This document shows positions 19,950 through 28,631 of a stretch of 64,000 nucleotides of DNA, one piece after another. Each line of letters opens with the position of its first letter. Positions within the stretch are counted from its first letter, which is position 1. Origin of the DNA: Candidatus Gastranaerophilales bacterium (GTDB lineage: Bacteria; Cyanobacteriota; Vampirovibrionia; Gastranaerophilales; Gastranaerophilaceae); the NCBI GenBank assembly GCA_944322615.1, contig CALUPH010000009.1, positions 26,535-90,534 on the forward strand. Reading direction: 5' to 3'. The notes under the pieces are model-generated. The model was not told where the DNA came from, did no database searches, and was given only the letters and a program-made list of their open reading frames with translations. The position numbers and the translations under genes are program-made.

Positions 19950-21185
19950 ATGAAAGTAGAAAAAATAGGATTAGGATTAAATATTGCAAGAAAATTTATA
20001 TCATTACAAGAAGGCGGGGCTGGTCTTTCTCATATGCGATTTATACAAGATAGTGCAACAGGACTTTTACCAAAAGCAATTTTTGCACGTTCAAAGGCAG
20101 ATCTTGTAGAAAACAGTTTTTTGGAATTAGCAGAATCTGCACTTGTTTATTATGGACCAGGAATAATAGGAGAAGGTGTTTTCAGAAAATTATACAGTAA
20201 AAATCTCCCTGATAAATTGAAAGAAAAAATTGCTACGCCTGCTGTTGAATTATTGAAAGAAAATTCGATTGATAATAAAAAAATTCTTCCGGTAAAAGCG
20301 GCAATAGCCTTAAGCGGTTTATCTATACCAATTGTTGAATATTCATTGAATTATATAAAAAATCTTTTGACTTTGAAGATGTTTAAACAAGGTGACTTTA
20401 ATGATATTGCTAAGCTTGATAAAAATAAATCAATAAATACAGAAAAAAATAAAGAAGTGGAAAAAAGTGCAAAAAAACATATTCTAGGTGCTGCCGCTGC
20501 ATTTGGTGTTTGTTTGGGATTAAGTGCATTATTGTGTAAAAAAGGTGAAAATTCTAAAACTCTTCAAAACTTTTCTGAACTTATTCTTGCACCGGGAAAT
20601 AAGTTAAAAAATCAAAAGTTAAAAGATTTTGCAAATAAATATATGAGTGCAGATTTTGCAAATAATAATGGCAAACTTACAATGAGTAAAGGTCAACTTA
20701 CTTCTTGTGTAACAATAGGTGCACTTGGTTATTTTGGTGCAGCACATGACAGAGGTAAACAAAACTTTTTAGAAGTTCTTTTCAGAATGCCAATTGTAGG
20801 ATTCTATATTATTTGCGGAAATGAACTTCTTGAAAAAGGCTTTAAGAAAATGTTGGTTAAATCAGGTAAATGTAAAGAAACAATTGGCAAAAATTTAGAA
20901 GTACCTGCTTTAAAAGATCTAACTTCATTGGCAAAGAAAATCCAAGCAGAAAAAGGTGGTAATTATAATGATATATATAAGAAATTACTTAAACAGAAAA
21001 CCTTAATATCTGGAGTACCCTTCCTTTTTGGAATAGGAGTAATGGGATTTTTTGTTGCAGCTGTTTCAAGATATTTTACTCAATACAGATATGATAAAGA
21101 AAAAGCAATCAAAAATTTAAACAATCAAACTATAGACTTTTATAAGGATAATAATACTCCAAATGTTTTTAGTAATTTCGCATAG
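19950..21185 (+). CDS. Lineage-specific membrane protein behind the attenuator
   Basis: This protein has about 411 residues and no family I recognise. Hydrophobic segments occur near residues 105-125, 165-185, 240-260, 275-295 and 350-375, separated by Lys-rich loops; there is no classical signal peptide. The N-terminus (VEKIGLGLNIARKFISLQEGGAG) is amphipathic. Its general look (multi-helix, Lys/Ala/Gly-rich, tail with Asn) resembles the membrane proteins at 61970 and 62713. ATG at 19950 is preferred because AAAGGTG lies six bases upstream; GTG at 19941 is the alternative. It is the first gene after the tryptophan-type attenuator at 19826-19922. Confidence 0.75.
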   Translation: MKVEKIGLGLNIARKFISLQEGGAGLSHMRFIQDSATGLLPKAIFARSKADLVENSFLELAESALVYYGPGIIGEGVFRKLYSKNLPDKLKEKIATPAVELLKENSIDNKKILPVKAAIALSGLSIPIVEYSLNYIKNLLTLKMFKQGDFNDIAKLDKNKSINTEKNKEVEKSAKKHILGAAAAFGVCLGLSALLCKKGENSKTLQNFSELILAPGNKLKNQKLKDFANKYMSADFANNNGKLTMSKGQLTSCVTIGALGYFGAAHDRGKQNFLEVLFRMPIVGFYIICGNELLEKGFKKMLVKSGKCKETIGKNLEVPALKDLTSLAKKIQAEKGGNYNDIYKKLLKQKTLISGVPFLFGIGVMGFFVAAVSRYFTQYRYDKEKAIKNLNNQTIDFYKDNNTPNVFSNFA

Positions 21186-21262
21186 AATATTTAATGATTC
21201 TTATTTATATTAAATTTTGAAAAGTATTTTGTAAAAATGGACAGTGCCTGTATAATGAAAAA

Positions 21263-22576
21263 ATGGTTATTATAAATTTAATTGTAATTTTACTTTTATT
21301 ATTGGCAAACGGTTTTTTCGTTGCATCAGAGTTTGCATTGGTTAGTGTAAGACAAACCAGAATAAGTCAATTGGCGAATGAGGGACATTCTACCGCTAAG
21401 ATAACAGTAAAGGCATTAAAAGAACTTGATAGATATATTGCGGCGACTCAATTGGGTATAACGATTGCCAGTATAGGTCTTGGTTGGGTTGGTGAAGCTA
21501 CACTTGCAAAAATCATTCAACCATTGTTTGATTTTTTACCTCACGTTTCAAATACTGTTGCTTCACATACAATAGCAGTAGCAATTGCATTTGTATTAAT
21601 AACATTTATGCATGTTGTTTTGGGTGAATTGATGCCAAAATCTATAGCGCTTCAATATCCTGAAGAAACTGCTTTAACTGTTACAAGACCATTGGTTTTT
21701 ACTTCTAAATTATTTACACCATTTATATTTCTTTTGAACGGTTTTGGAAATTGGTGTTTGAAATTGTTAAATATACCGCCTGCTCATCCTACACATGCAG
21801 TTCATACAGAAGAAGAAATTGACATGATAATAGATGCAAGCTACAAAGGTGGCGTTTTGAATGAAACTGAAAATTTCATATTAAAAAATACATTGAAATT
21901 TTCTGATTTAACGGCAAAACAAATTATGATACCAAGATGTGATGTAGTTGCATTGCCTGTTGATATTGAACTTCAAAAGATGCAAGAAATAATACTTGAA
22001 AATCAATATACAAGATATCCCGTATATGAAGAAAATATTGATAATGTACTTGGTATTTTGCATGTAAAAGACTTATATTCAGCGAAAATGAAAAATGAAG
22101 AAATATCTTTAAAAAATATTTTGAGAAAGCCTTTTTTAGTTCCGGAAACAATGACAATGGATGTATTGTTGCAGAATTTTAAAAGTAATAAGACAGAAAT
22201 TGCCATTGTTATAGATGAGTTTGGAGGAATGTCAGGTATTGTTTCTTTAGAAGATGTTTTGGAAGAAATTTTTGGTGATGTTCAAGATGAATTTGATGAA
22301 GAAGAAAATAATATAAAAAAGGTTGCAGATAACAAATATATTATGAATGGCTTATTGAGAATAGATGAGTTTTTTGAGTATTTTTCAATTAAGCATGAAG
22401 AAGAAGATGAAGTTGAGACAATTGCAGGACTTGTACAAAAATTATTATGCCGAATGGCAAAAGTAAATGATGAAGTAAAAATTGAGAATTTAAAGATAAA
22501 AGTCTTAGAAATAAAAGGAAGAAGAATAAAGAAACTTTTAGTTGAAAATCTCAATGAAGAAAATGTTTCTGATTAA
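21263..22576 (+). CDS. CNNM/CorC-HlyC family membrane protein with CBS domains
   Basis: This 437-residue protein has an N-terminal DUF21/CNNM membrane domain (residues 1-190, four helices; LLLLANGFFVASEFALVSVR is the family start), two CBS domains (about 205-330, including MIPRCDVVALP and EFGGMSGIVSLEDVLEEIFGD) and a C-terminal CorC/HlyC domain (about 345-425). Family members are implicated in magnesium/cobalt efflux or magnesium homeostasis. It is often annotated as hemolysin, which is misleading. Monocistronic, closed by the terminator at 22595. Confidence 0.92.
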   Translation: MVIINLIVILLLLLANGFFVASEFALVSVRQTRISQLANEGHSTAKITVKALKELDRYIAATQLGITIASIGLGWVGEATLAKIIQPLFDFLPHVSNTVASHTIAVAIAFVLITFMHVVLGELMPKSIALQYPEETALTVTRPLVFTSKLFTPFIFLLNGFGNWCLKLLNIPPAHPTHAVHTEEEIDMIIDASYKGGVLNETENFILKNTLKFSDLTAKQIMIPRCDVVALPVDIELQKMQEIILENQYTRYPVYEENIDNVLGILHVKDLYSAKMKNEEISLKNILRKPFLVPETMTMDVLLQNFKSNKTEIAIVIDEFGGMSGIVSLEDVLEEIFGDVQDEFDEEENNIKKVADNKYIMNGLLRIDEFFEYFSIKHEEEDEVETIAGLVQKLLCRMAKVNDEVKIENLKIKVLEIKGRRIKKLLVENLNEENVSD

Positions 22577-22594
22577 AAAATAATTTTAAAATAA

Positions 22595-22627
22595 AAAATC
22601 CTTTCTATTTTTAGAAAGGATTTTTAT
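22595..22627. terminator. Bidirectional terminator hairpin
   Basis: AAAAATCCTTTCTA, TTTT loop, TAGAAAGGATTTTT. A/T tracts on both sides let it end both the CorC/HlyC gene (rightward) and tRNA-Arg (leftward). Confidence 0.85.
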
Positions 22628-22633
22628 TAAATT

Positions 22634-22707
<74 letters not shown>

Positions 22708-22798
22708 TCACAAGTATTATTAAATCACATAAATTTAAAATTTCAAGATAAATTTTAAAAATTTCAAATGTAACAAATGTAAATTTATTTTGAAAATT

Positions 22799-22839
22799 AG
22801 CAAATCTTCTTCTGTAAAATACTTTATTTATATGTTAGG
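22799..22839 (+). promoter_or_regulatory. Promoter-like motif, copy 3 of 5
   Basis: AGCAAATC, spacer, ACTTTATTTATATG and AGG, followed 16 bases later by the start codon at 22855. CTTTAT is at the same offset from the upstream box as in the copies at 13304-13343 and 40247-40286, but TTTATTTATA replaces TTTATATA. Confidence 0.4.
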
Positions 22840-22854
22840 CAGGAGAAAATATAA

Positions 22855-23184
22855 ATGATCTCACTAAATCCTTATCAATATCAACAAATGCAAGCAGCCG
22901 GAGCAAGCAGCGCCGGTGTATCGTTTGGTGGCGGTCAACAACAATTTACACCTCAAGGTGCCGAAGAAAAGAACATTTTTGCTTCTGATAATAATGTTTC
23001 AACATCTTCTGTTAATGGATTATCAGGAGTTAATCCCGGTAATTATCATGGTGTAAATAATATTAGACAAAATCAAGGCGGCGATGTCGGTCTTGTTGAA
23101 CGTCTTGATAGGTTAGATGCAGCTTATCAAAAACCAAATCAACAAGATGAATATCGAGCAAATAAGCTTGATTTCTATGCTTAA
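22855..23184 (+). CDS. Gln/Asn-rich lineage-specific protein
   Basis: This 109-residue, low-complexity protein begins MISLNPYQYQQMQAAGASS and is rich in Gln, Asn, Gly and Ser. It includes GVSFGGGQQQ (SFxG at 23-26). There is no hydrophobic segment or signal peptide, and the C-terminal third (VERLDRLDAAYQ) is likely a helix. AGGCAGGAG precedes the ATG. It carries the shared promoter-like motif. A structural or secreted role is possible; the family is not recognised. Confidence 0.7.
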   Translation: MISLNPYQYQQMQAAGASSAGVSFGGGQQQFTPQGAEEKNIFASDNNVSTSSVNGLSGVNPGNYHGVNNIRQNQGGDVGLVERLDRLDAAYQKPNQQDEYRANKLDFYA

Positions 23185-23221
23185 TATTTGATTAAATTAA
23201 AATTTTAGATATAATTATTGT

Positions 23222-23461
23222 ATGAAGAATCTGTACAACATTGATGACTGGTCAGATGTTTCTTGTCTTAGATTGGGTGAAATTCTACTTGAATCGGGCA
23301 AGATAAATTTGTATCATTTATCAATGGTTCTGGATGTTCAGCGTTTTAAAAAAATGCCAATGGGTGAAATTTTTTTATCGATGAAAATCATTAGTAAAAA
23401 AGACTTAAAACAGGCATTACATGTTCAAAAAATGTTACAGAAAAGATGCAATAATGCATAA
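23222..23461 (+). CDS. Stand-alone MshEN-like domain protein
   Basis: This 79-residue protein has two copies of the pattern LGEILLESGKI...L..VLDVQ and MGEIFLSMKIISKKDLKQALHVQ. This is the helical repeat of the MshEN (type II secretion ATPase N-terminal) domain, some of which bind cyclic di-GMP. No ATPase follows, so it is a free domain that could be a regulator of pilus or secretion machinery. Its end overlaps the start of the phosphoesterase gene by 8 bases. Confidence 0.7.
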   Translation: MKNLYNIDDWSDVSCLRLGEILLESGKINLYHLSMVLDVQRFKKMPMGEIFLSMKIISKKDLKQALHVQKMLQKRCNNA

Positions 23462-24278
23462 AATATCTAAAAAAATTTTATTATTCTTTATAGCCTTTTT
23501 AGTATTGCAAGGTGTTTCTTTTGCTGAAGTTTTAGAGTTTGCACAAATAAGCGATGTGCATTATTCTCTTGATGATAAAAGTATGGATAAATATCTTTAT
23601 TTCCTTTCTTTATCATTAAAAAAGAGAAATCCCGATTTCGCAATATTCCTTGGTGACAATGTTGATAAATCAAGAGAAGAAGATGTTATAGGCTTCATGC
23701 GTGCAATTCATCCTATAAAGGTGCCATATTATATTGTTTTAGGTAAGAATGATGCTCATAAATTAAGCGGACTTGAAAAAGAAACATATCTTGATATTGT
23801 TACAACCTTTAATAGCAATCAGGAAGATTCATTAAAATATTATTATTTTAAACCTAATAGCGATTTTATTTGTGTTGTATTGGATGATAATCCTGATTTT
23901 GCGAAGTCTGAACATGGACAAATTGATGATGAACAGCTTCAATGGCTTGAAAAACTTTTGATTAAGTATCCTAAAAAAACATTCTTAATATTTCATCATT
24001 GTCCTTTAATGCCTCCAAGAGTTGAGTATAAACTCTCAATGTTGAATACAGAAAAATATCAAGAACTTTTGAAAAAATACAATAATATTCTTTTGATTTC
24101 TACAGGTCATTATCATCAAGAAGCGGTTCAGACTGATGAAAATGGAATAAGGCATATCTCTGCTCCTGCGTTCAAAGATATACCTCATTCATATCAAATA
24201 ATTAAAATAATATATGATGAAAAGACTTATAAGTCTCCAAAAGATATTCAGGTTGTTGTTTCTCGAGTAAGAGTTTAA
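23454..24278 (+). CDS. Exported calcineurin-like metallophosphoesterase
   Basis: This protein has about 274 residues and a signal peptide (MHKISKKILLFFIAFLVLQGVSFA). The five metallophosphoesterase motifs are present in order: ISDVHYS (D-x-H), LGDNVD (G-D), GKNDAH (GN-H-type), FHHCPL and GHYHQE (G-H-x-H). The substrate is not predictable. I moved the start to ATG 23454, which overlaps the MshEN-like gene by 8 bases and places the signal peptide at the N-terminus; the longer frame adds eleven non-hydrophobic residues. Confidence 0.88.
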   Translation: MHKISKKILLFFIAFLVLQGVSFAEVLEFAQISDVHYSLDDKSMDKYLYFLSLSLKKRNPDFAIFLGDNVDKSREEDVIGFMRAIHPIKVPYYIVLGKNDAHKLSGLEKETYLDIVTTFNSNQEDSLKYYYFKPNSDFICVVLDDNPDFAKSEHGQIDDEQLQWLEKLLIKYPKKTFLIFHHCPLMPPRVEYKLSMLNTEKYQELLKKYNNILLISTGHYHQEAVQTDENGIRHISAPAFKDIPHSYQIIKIIYDEKTYKSPKDIQVVVSRVRV

Positions 24279-24854
24279 CTATTTACTTTCTTTATAAACA
24301 TAATTTCTTGCGCAAGCAAACATTGCATTTGCCAGTCCTTGATTACTGTCGAAATTGAAGCCTGATGTTTTTAATAATTGTCGCATTCTTTCTTCCCAAA
24401 AGTCGTACATTTCTTCTTTTGAAACATCAAGTACAGATGCAATAACGCTAACTTCTTCCCAGTCAAGAGGAATTGGTCTGGCGCCTCTTAAAATATCAAC
24501 AATTTCAAGTCTTTGTTTTCTTGGGAAAGATTTTAAAAATTGAACTGTTGATAAATTCTTTTCTTTTTGTTTTTCTCTTATAAATTCAGTTGTTTCATCA
24601 ATTAAAATCGGATCTTGCGGAATTTTATATTCTACAAATTCTTCGGGAGAAATATCCATTACGGTTGCAATTCTTTCAAGTGTGGTGCTTCTTGTTGAGA
24701 AAGGAATAGTTTCATCTATAAGGTTATATACATAAGAAAGTGTTACTCCAATCATTTGGGCAAAATCCTTTTTATGTAAGTGTGTGTTTTCCAAAAAATT
24801 ATAAAGCATTTCACTGCTTTTCATTCTAATTATTGAATCTTTGTTTGTAGTCAT
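24279..24854 (-). CDS. XRE-family regulator with two helix-turn-helix domains
   Basis: This 191-residue protein has a first HTH at about 20-72 (KKDFAQMIGVTLSYVYNLI is the recognition turn) and a second, more diverged HTH-like domain at about 105-160 (IPLDWEEVSVIASVLDVSKEEMYDFWEERM). There is no ligand or peptidase domain. It is convergent with the phosphoesterase gene (adjacent stops) and has its own promoter region of about 100 bases shared with pth. Targets are unknown. Confidence 0.82.
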   Translation of the reverse strand: MTTNKDSIIRMKSSEMLYNFLENTHLHKKDFAQMIGVTLSYVYNLIDETIPFSTRSTTLERIATVMDISPEEFVEYKIPQDPILIDETTEFIREKQKEKNLSTVQFLKSFPRKQRLEIVDILRGARPIPLDWEEVSVIASVLDVSKEEMYDFWEERMRQLLKTSGFNFDSNQGLANAMFACARNYVYKESK

Positions 24855-24954
24855 AAGTTGTCTCCTATTTTTTATAATAATTAGTCATTTTCTAAAGTTT
24901 TTAATTGGTAAGTTGAATATAAATGTGGGATAATTTATAAAAAAGGAAGCATGG

Positions 24955-25521
24955 ATGAAATTATTAATCTGTTTAGGGAATCCCGGTATAAAATACGAAA
25001 ATACAAGACATAATGTCGGATTTATGTTTGCTGATTTATTAGCAGAAAAGTTAGGATGTAATTTTTCTAACGAAACAAAATTTAAGTGTGAAATGGCAAA
25101 AGGCGTCTATAAAGATGAGGCAATATGGATTATTAAGCCTCAAACATTTATGAATCTTTCAGGTGAATCTTTGGCATTATTGAAAAACTTTTATAAAATT
25201 GATTTAAGTACATTAGTTCTTGTTTATGATGATATATCTTTAGATATAGGAAAAATAAGATTTCGCTCAAAAGGATCAGATGGCGGACACAATGGAGTAA
25301 AGTCCATTATTAACCACGCTCAAACACAAGTTTTTGACAGAATAAAAATAGGAATTGGTCCACAGCCGCCTTATATGAAATCTGAAGATTATGTGCTTCA
25401 AAATTTTTCGCAAGATGAAAAAACTGTTTTAAAAGAAACTTTAAGCAGAACTCTTGAGGCATTTTTATATTATTGTGATGTAAATGCTGATTTGAGCAAG
25501 GTTCAAAACAAATATAATTAG
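24955..25521 (+). CDS. pth: Peptidyl-tRNA hydrolase
   Basis: This 188-residue enzyme releases tRNA from stalled peptidyl-tRNA. Catalytic His is in NTRHNVGF (H20); NP (9-10) and the DDISLDIGKIRFRSKGSDGGHNG segment (about 92-115) are the family signatures. GGAAG lies 6 bases upstream of ATG. It is followed by a 370-base non-coding stretch that holds a structured RNA candidate. Confidence 0.97.
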   Translation: MKLLICLGNPGIKYENTRHNVGFMFADLLAEKLGCNFSNETKFKCEMAKGVYKDEAIWIIKPQTFMNLSGESLALLKNFYKIDLSTLVLVYDDISLDIGKIRFRSKGSDGGHNGVKSIINHAQTQVFDRIKIGIGPQPPYMKSEDYVLQNFSQDEKTVLKETLSRTLEAFLYYCDVNADLSKVQNKYN

Positions 25522-25561
25522 TTATTTGATTAATTATTTTGAATAAAATTTATAATCTCCT

Positions 25562-25775
25562 CTCTATAAAATAAAAAAAAGAGGGCATAAAGCCCTACTG
25601 TCTGGAATTAAGAATAGTTGGAAGTATGAAAAAGATACTTATATATAACTAAATAAATCTTTTTAATACAATTCGACAACAGGATAGAAGAAAAATACCC
25701 CTTCTGGGTAGTATTCAATAAAGAATTAAGTGCATATAATACACTTAATGGCAAAAAGCCCATGAAATAAGGAAA
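25562..25775 (+). ncRNA. Candidate structured non-coding RNA (possibly 6S-like)
   Basis: The 370 bases between pth and 25892 contain no credible gene. A TATAAT at 25551-25556 with TTGATT 19 bases upstream could start a transcript near 25562. Long-range pairing is possible between GGGC-ATAAA-GCC near 25583 and GGC-AAAAA-GCCC near 25752-25763. Inside are hairpins AAGTAT/ATACTT, AATACCC/GGGTAGTATT and ATTAAGTG/CACTTAAT. A closing stem with symmetric loop, central region and a 3'-strand hairpin would fit a 6S-like RNA of about 180 nt, but I cannot confirm the family. Boundaries are approximate. Confidence 0.4.
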
Positions 25776-25808
25776 AAATTAAATTGAAATAATTTGTAAT
25801 CTAAAGTA

Positions 25809-25837
25809 TTGACAAAATATTTTTTCTAATACATAAT
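25809..25837 (+). promoter_or_regulatory. SigA-type promoter
   Basis: TTGACA at 25809-25814, 17-base spacer, CATAAT at 25832-25837. A leader hairpin (AAAGTGT / ACACTTT, 25851-25871) lies between it and the start at 25892. Confidence 0.7.
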
Positions 25838-25891
25838 GAATATATAAAATAAAGTGTAGGTGAAACACTTTAAACGAAAGAGGTAAGAAAA

Positions 25892-26176
25892 ATGAAAGTT
25901 AATTCAATTAGTTCATTTAATTATAACTCAATAAAGCCAAGTTTTAAACACACTGCTGTTCCATATCCGGAATATGAAAGTGCATATTATAATGCTCCTG
26001 ATACTTTGGGAACTAAAATCTTAAATATTGCTGATAAAATAACTGAACTTTTTAGCCCTAAAGTTACAAAAGAAGCTTCTCAAATAAAAGCAAATATCGA
26101 TGATGTATATGCAAATAAAACAGTTGATATTGATGAACTTCCACCTAAAAAACAATTATTATCTGTTCTTGCATAA
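25892..26176 (+). CDS. Small SFK-motif protein
   Basis: This 94-residue protein begins MKVNSISSFNYNSIKPSFKHTAV. The PSFKH element at 16-20 matches the recurrent lineage motif. No membrane segment; the rest is mildly acidic and helical (TLGTKILNIADKITELF). AAAGAGG lies about ten bases before the ATG, and a good SigA-type promoter is 55 bases upstream. Function unknown; convergent with the ABC permease gene at 26178. Confidence 0.7.
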   Translation: MKVNSISSFNYNSIKPSFKHTAVPYPEYESAYYNAPDTLGTKILNIADKITELFSPKVTKEASQIKANIDDVYANKTVDIDELPPKKQLLSVLA

Positions 26177-26177
26177 T

Positions 26178-27065
26178 TTATTCGGTTTCGTTTATAACCC
26201 ATTTTTTTCTTAATTTCCACTGTATTATCGTTAGAATAAGAATGAACATAAATAGGATGTACGCTATAGCGGAGGCTCTTCCTATATCAAAAAATTCAAA
26301 AGCATTCTTGTATAGCCAATAAACTAGGATATTAGTTGAGTTTTCAGGTCCGCCTTGTGTCATTAGATATATTAAGTCAAATACTTGAAAAGAACTTATT
26401 GTCGTTATTAATAGTACAAAGAAGATTGTTGGGCTTAATAAAGGAATTGTTATATTGAAAAATATTCTTTTGTTACTTGCTCCATCAATCTTTGCTGCTT
26501 CATATATTTGTTCATTTATTGTTGAAAATCCGGAAAGAAAAATAACCATATTATATCCTATTAGTTTCCATACGGAAACAAATATCAGAACCGCCATTGC
26601 AAGATTTTGATCATATAACCATTGCAAGTTGGATTTGAAAATATAATTTACGACTCCAATATTAGGATCAAAAATCCATTGCCAAACCATTGCTATTACT
26701 ATCATAGGGGTTATAAATGGTAAAAAATATGCTGTTTTATATAATTCTTTCCCGAAAATTTTATTCTTTATTATAGAAGCAAGTATTAAGGGGATTAATG
26801 TTGCAAAAATTGTTACTGAAATTGCATATACAATGGTATTCCTTAATATGAACCAAAATTCTTTTGCTGTGAAAAGCTCTATATAATTGCTTAAACCTGC
26901 AAATTCAATTTTTGAAATTAAATTCCATTTAAAAAAACTTAGTAAAAATGAAAAGACAGAAGGTACAAATATAAAAATTACGCACCCTATAAATGATGGC
27001 AAAACAAAAGCTAAAAAAATTAAACTTTTATTAAATTTCGTTTTATTACAACAATTTCTTATCAT
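26178..27065 (-). CDS. ABC sugar transporter permease (MalF/UgpA type)
   Basis: This 295-residue inner-membrane protein has six helices and the EAA loop EAAKIDGASNKRIFFNITIPLL (about 190-211), the cytoplasmic contact with the ATPase. The layout and N-terminus (FLAFVLPSFIGCVIFIFVPSVFSF) are of the carbohydrate CUT1 MalF/UgpA subunit. Its partner permease and ATPase are not adjacent. A sugar-binding-type protein lies at 37711. The gene is leftward and alone. Confidence 0.88.
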   Translation of the reverse strand: MIRNCCNKTKFNKSLIFLAFVLPSFIGCVIFIFVPSVFSFLLSFFKWNLISKIEFAGLSNYIELFTAKEFWFILRNTIVYAISVTIFATLIPLILASIIKNKIFGKELYKTAYFLPFITPMIVIAMVWQWIFDPNIGVVNYIFKSNLQWLYDQNLAMAVLIFVSVWKLIGYNMVIFLSGFSTINEQIYEAAKIDGASNKRIFFNITIPLLSPTIFFVLLITTISSFQVFDLIYLMTQGGPENSTNILVYWLYKNAFEFFDIGRASAIAYILFMFILILTIIQWKLRKKWVINETE

Positions 27066-27143
27066 TTTTGATTTTACTTGAAATCTTTTCTATAATGTTG
27101 AGTATAATCGTTTTTTTATTTTGAAACAAGGATATAAATAAAT

Positions 27144-28631
27144 ATGACAAAAACAGTTGATTTTAGCGCTTTTGGTAAAAATGATATTCGTGGTATATAT
27201 GGAGAAGATGTTACAGAAGAATTATTTTATTATGTCGGTAAAGGATATGTTAAATATATTCAAGATAAGACTGGTTTAGCTCCAAATGATATTTGGATAA
27301 CTATTTCAAGAGATGCCAGACTCCATTCTGAATCACTTGCAAAAACCTTAATAAAAGGTATTGTTCATATGGGAGCTAATGCTATTAATTTGGATATTGT
27401 CCCAACTCCAATCGGATATTTTTCCGAATTTGTTTCTATTCCTGAAAGTATATCAAAAGATGCAAAAATTTCAGGTGCATTAATTGTTACTGCAAGCCAT
27501 AATCCTCCTGAGTATAACGGTTTAAAGCTTACTTTTAATAAATCATCTTTGAATGAAGAAGAGATAAAAAAGGTCAAAGAGTATACTATTGAGCAAATGA
27601 GTAATGATATTACTTCAGTTAAGCATGGCGAATCAAGATTGTATAATATATTGCCTCAATATATTGATTTCTTAACTTCCAGATTTGGTAGAGTCGGCAA
27701 TGGAATTAAAGTTGTTGTCGACAGTGCAAATGGTACAGCTGGAGTTGTAGCTCCAAAACTATATTCAGATATTGGTTGTGAAGTTATTGAATTATATTCT
27801 GAACCTGATGGTAATTTCCCGAATCATCATCCAAATCCAAGCGATTTGTCCACTTTAGAAGATATAAAGAAAAAAGTTATAGAAACAAAAGCAGATATTG
27901 GAATTGCTTTTGACGGTGATTCTGATAGATTAGGTGTAATTGATTCAGAAGGTAATGCATTAACAGGTGATAAATTGTTATATATTTATGCACAAGATGT
28001 TATAAAAGATTTATCTGTTAGAGGAGAAAAACCTACAGTTGTTTCTGAAGTTAAATGCTCTCAGGTATTGTTTGATGAAATAAATGCTCAAGGCGGTAAT
28101 GCAATAATGTGTAAGACCGGACATGGTTATATAAAGTCTAAAATGAAAGAAACAAATGCTATATTAGCAGGTGAAATGTCAGGTCATATGTTTTTTAAAG
28201 ACAGATATTACGGTTTTGATGATGCTGTTTATGCAGGTTGCAGAGTTATTGAAATTTTAGCAAAAAATAAAAAAATAAATCCTAATTTTAAATTGGGTGA
28301 TTTGCTTATACCGTTTAACAGAGTTTGTACTTTAGATGAAGTTAGACATAAATGTAAGAACAATCTTAAAAAGAAGGTTCTACAGGAAGTTACGGAAAAA
28401 ATCAAAAATGATGATATGATATTTGGTACAAAAATAAATGACATAGTAACATTAGACGGTTTACGGATTATATTCCCGGATGGGTTTGCTTTAATAAGAC
28501 AAAGTAATACAGAACCTGTATTTACACTAAGATTTGAAGCATCAAAAAAAGAACAAGCAATACATTACAAAAATGTTATGATTTCATTATTAGATGAATG
28601 TATTGCAAAATATTCAGAATGTGAGGAATAA
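27144..28631 (+). CDS. Phosphomannomutase/phosphoglucomutase
   Basis: This 495-residue alpha-D-phosphohexomutase interconverts hexose 1- and 6-phosphates for cell-surface sugar synthesis. Motifs: phosphoserine loop TASHNPPEYNG (about 113-123), metal loop DGDSDRLG (about 258-265), sugar loop GEMSGH (about 337-342) and phosphate loop RQSNTEP (about 452-458). The second sequence signature favours the ManB/AlgC side of the family. Its stop abuts the sppA start (one-base overlap), so the two are co-transcribed. Confidence 0.93.
   Translation: MTKTVDFSAFGKNDIRGIYGEDVTEELFYYVGKGYVKYIQDKTGLAPNDIWITISRDARLHSESLAKTLIKGIVHMGANAINLDIVPTPIGYFSEFVSIPESISKDAKISGALIVTASHNPPEYNGLKLTFNKSSLNEEEIKKVKEYTIEQMSNDITSVKHGESRLYNILPQYIDFLTSRFGRVGNGIKVVVDSANGTAGVVAPKLYSDIGCEVIELYSEPDGNFPNHHPNPSDLSTLEDIKKKVIETKADIGIAFDGDSDRLGVIDSEGNALTGDKLLYIYAQDVIKDLSVRGEKPTVVSEVKCSQVLFDEINAQGGNAIMCKTGHGYIKSKMKETNAILAGEMSGHMFFKDRYYGFDDAVYAGCRVIEILAKNKKINPNFKLGDLLIPFNRVCTLDEVRHKCKNNLKKKVLQEVTEKIKNDDMIFGTKINDIVTLDGLRIIFPDGFALIRQSNTEPVFTLRFEASKKEQAIHYKNVMISLLDECIAKYSECEE

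Noticed and set aside
21263..22576. Hemolysin
   Set aside because: The DUF21-CBS-CorC architecture is a membrane ion-homeostasis protein; the hemolysin name is historical.
23421..23453. Longer start of the metallophosphoesterase
   Set aside because: Adds polar residues before the signal peptide and has no ribosome site; ATG at 23454 puts the hydrophobic segment first.
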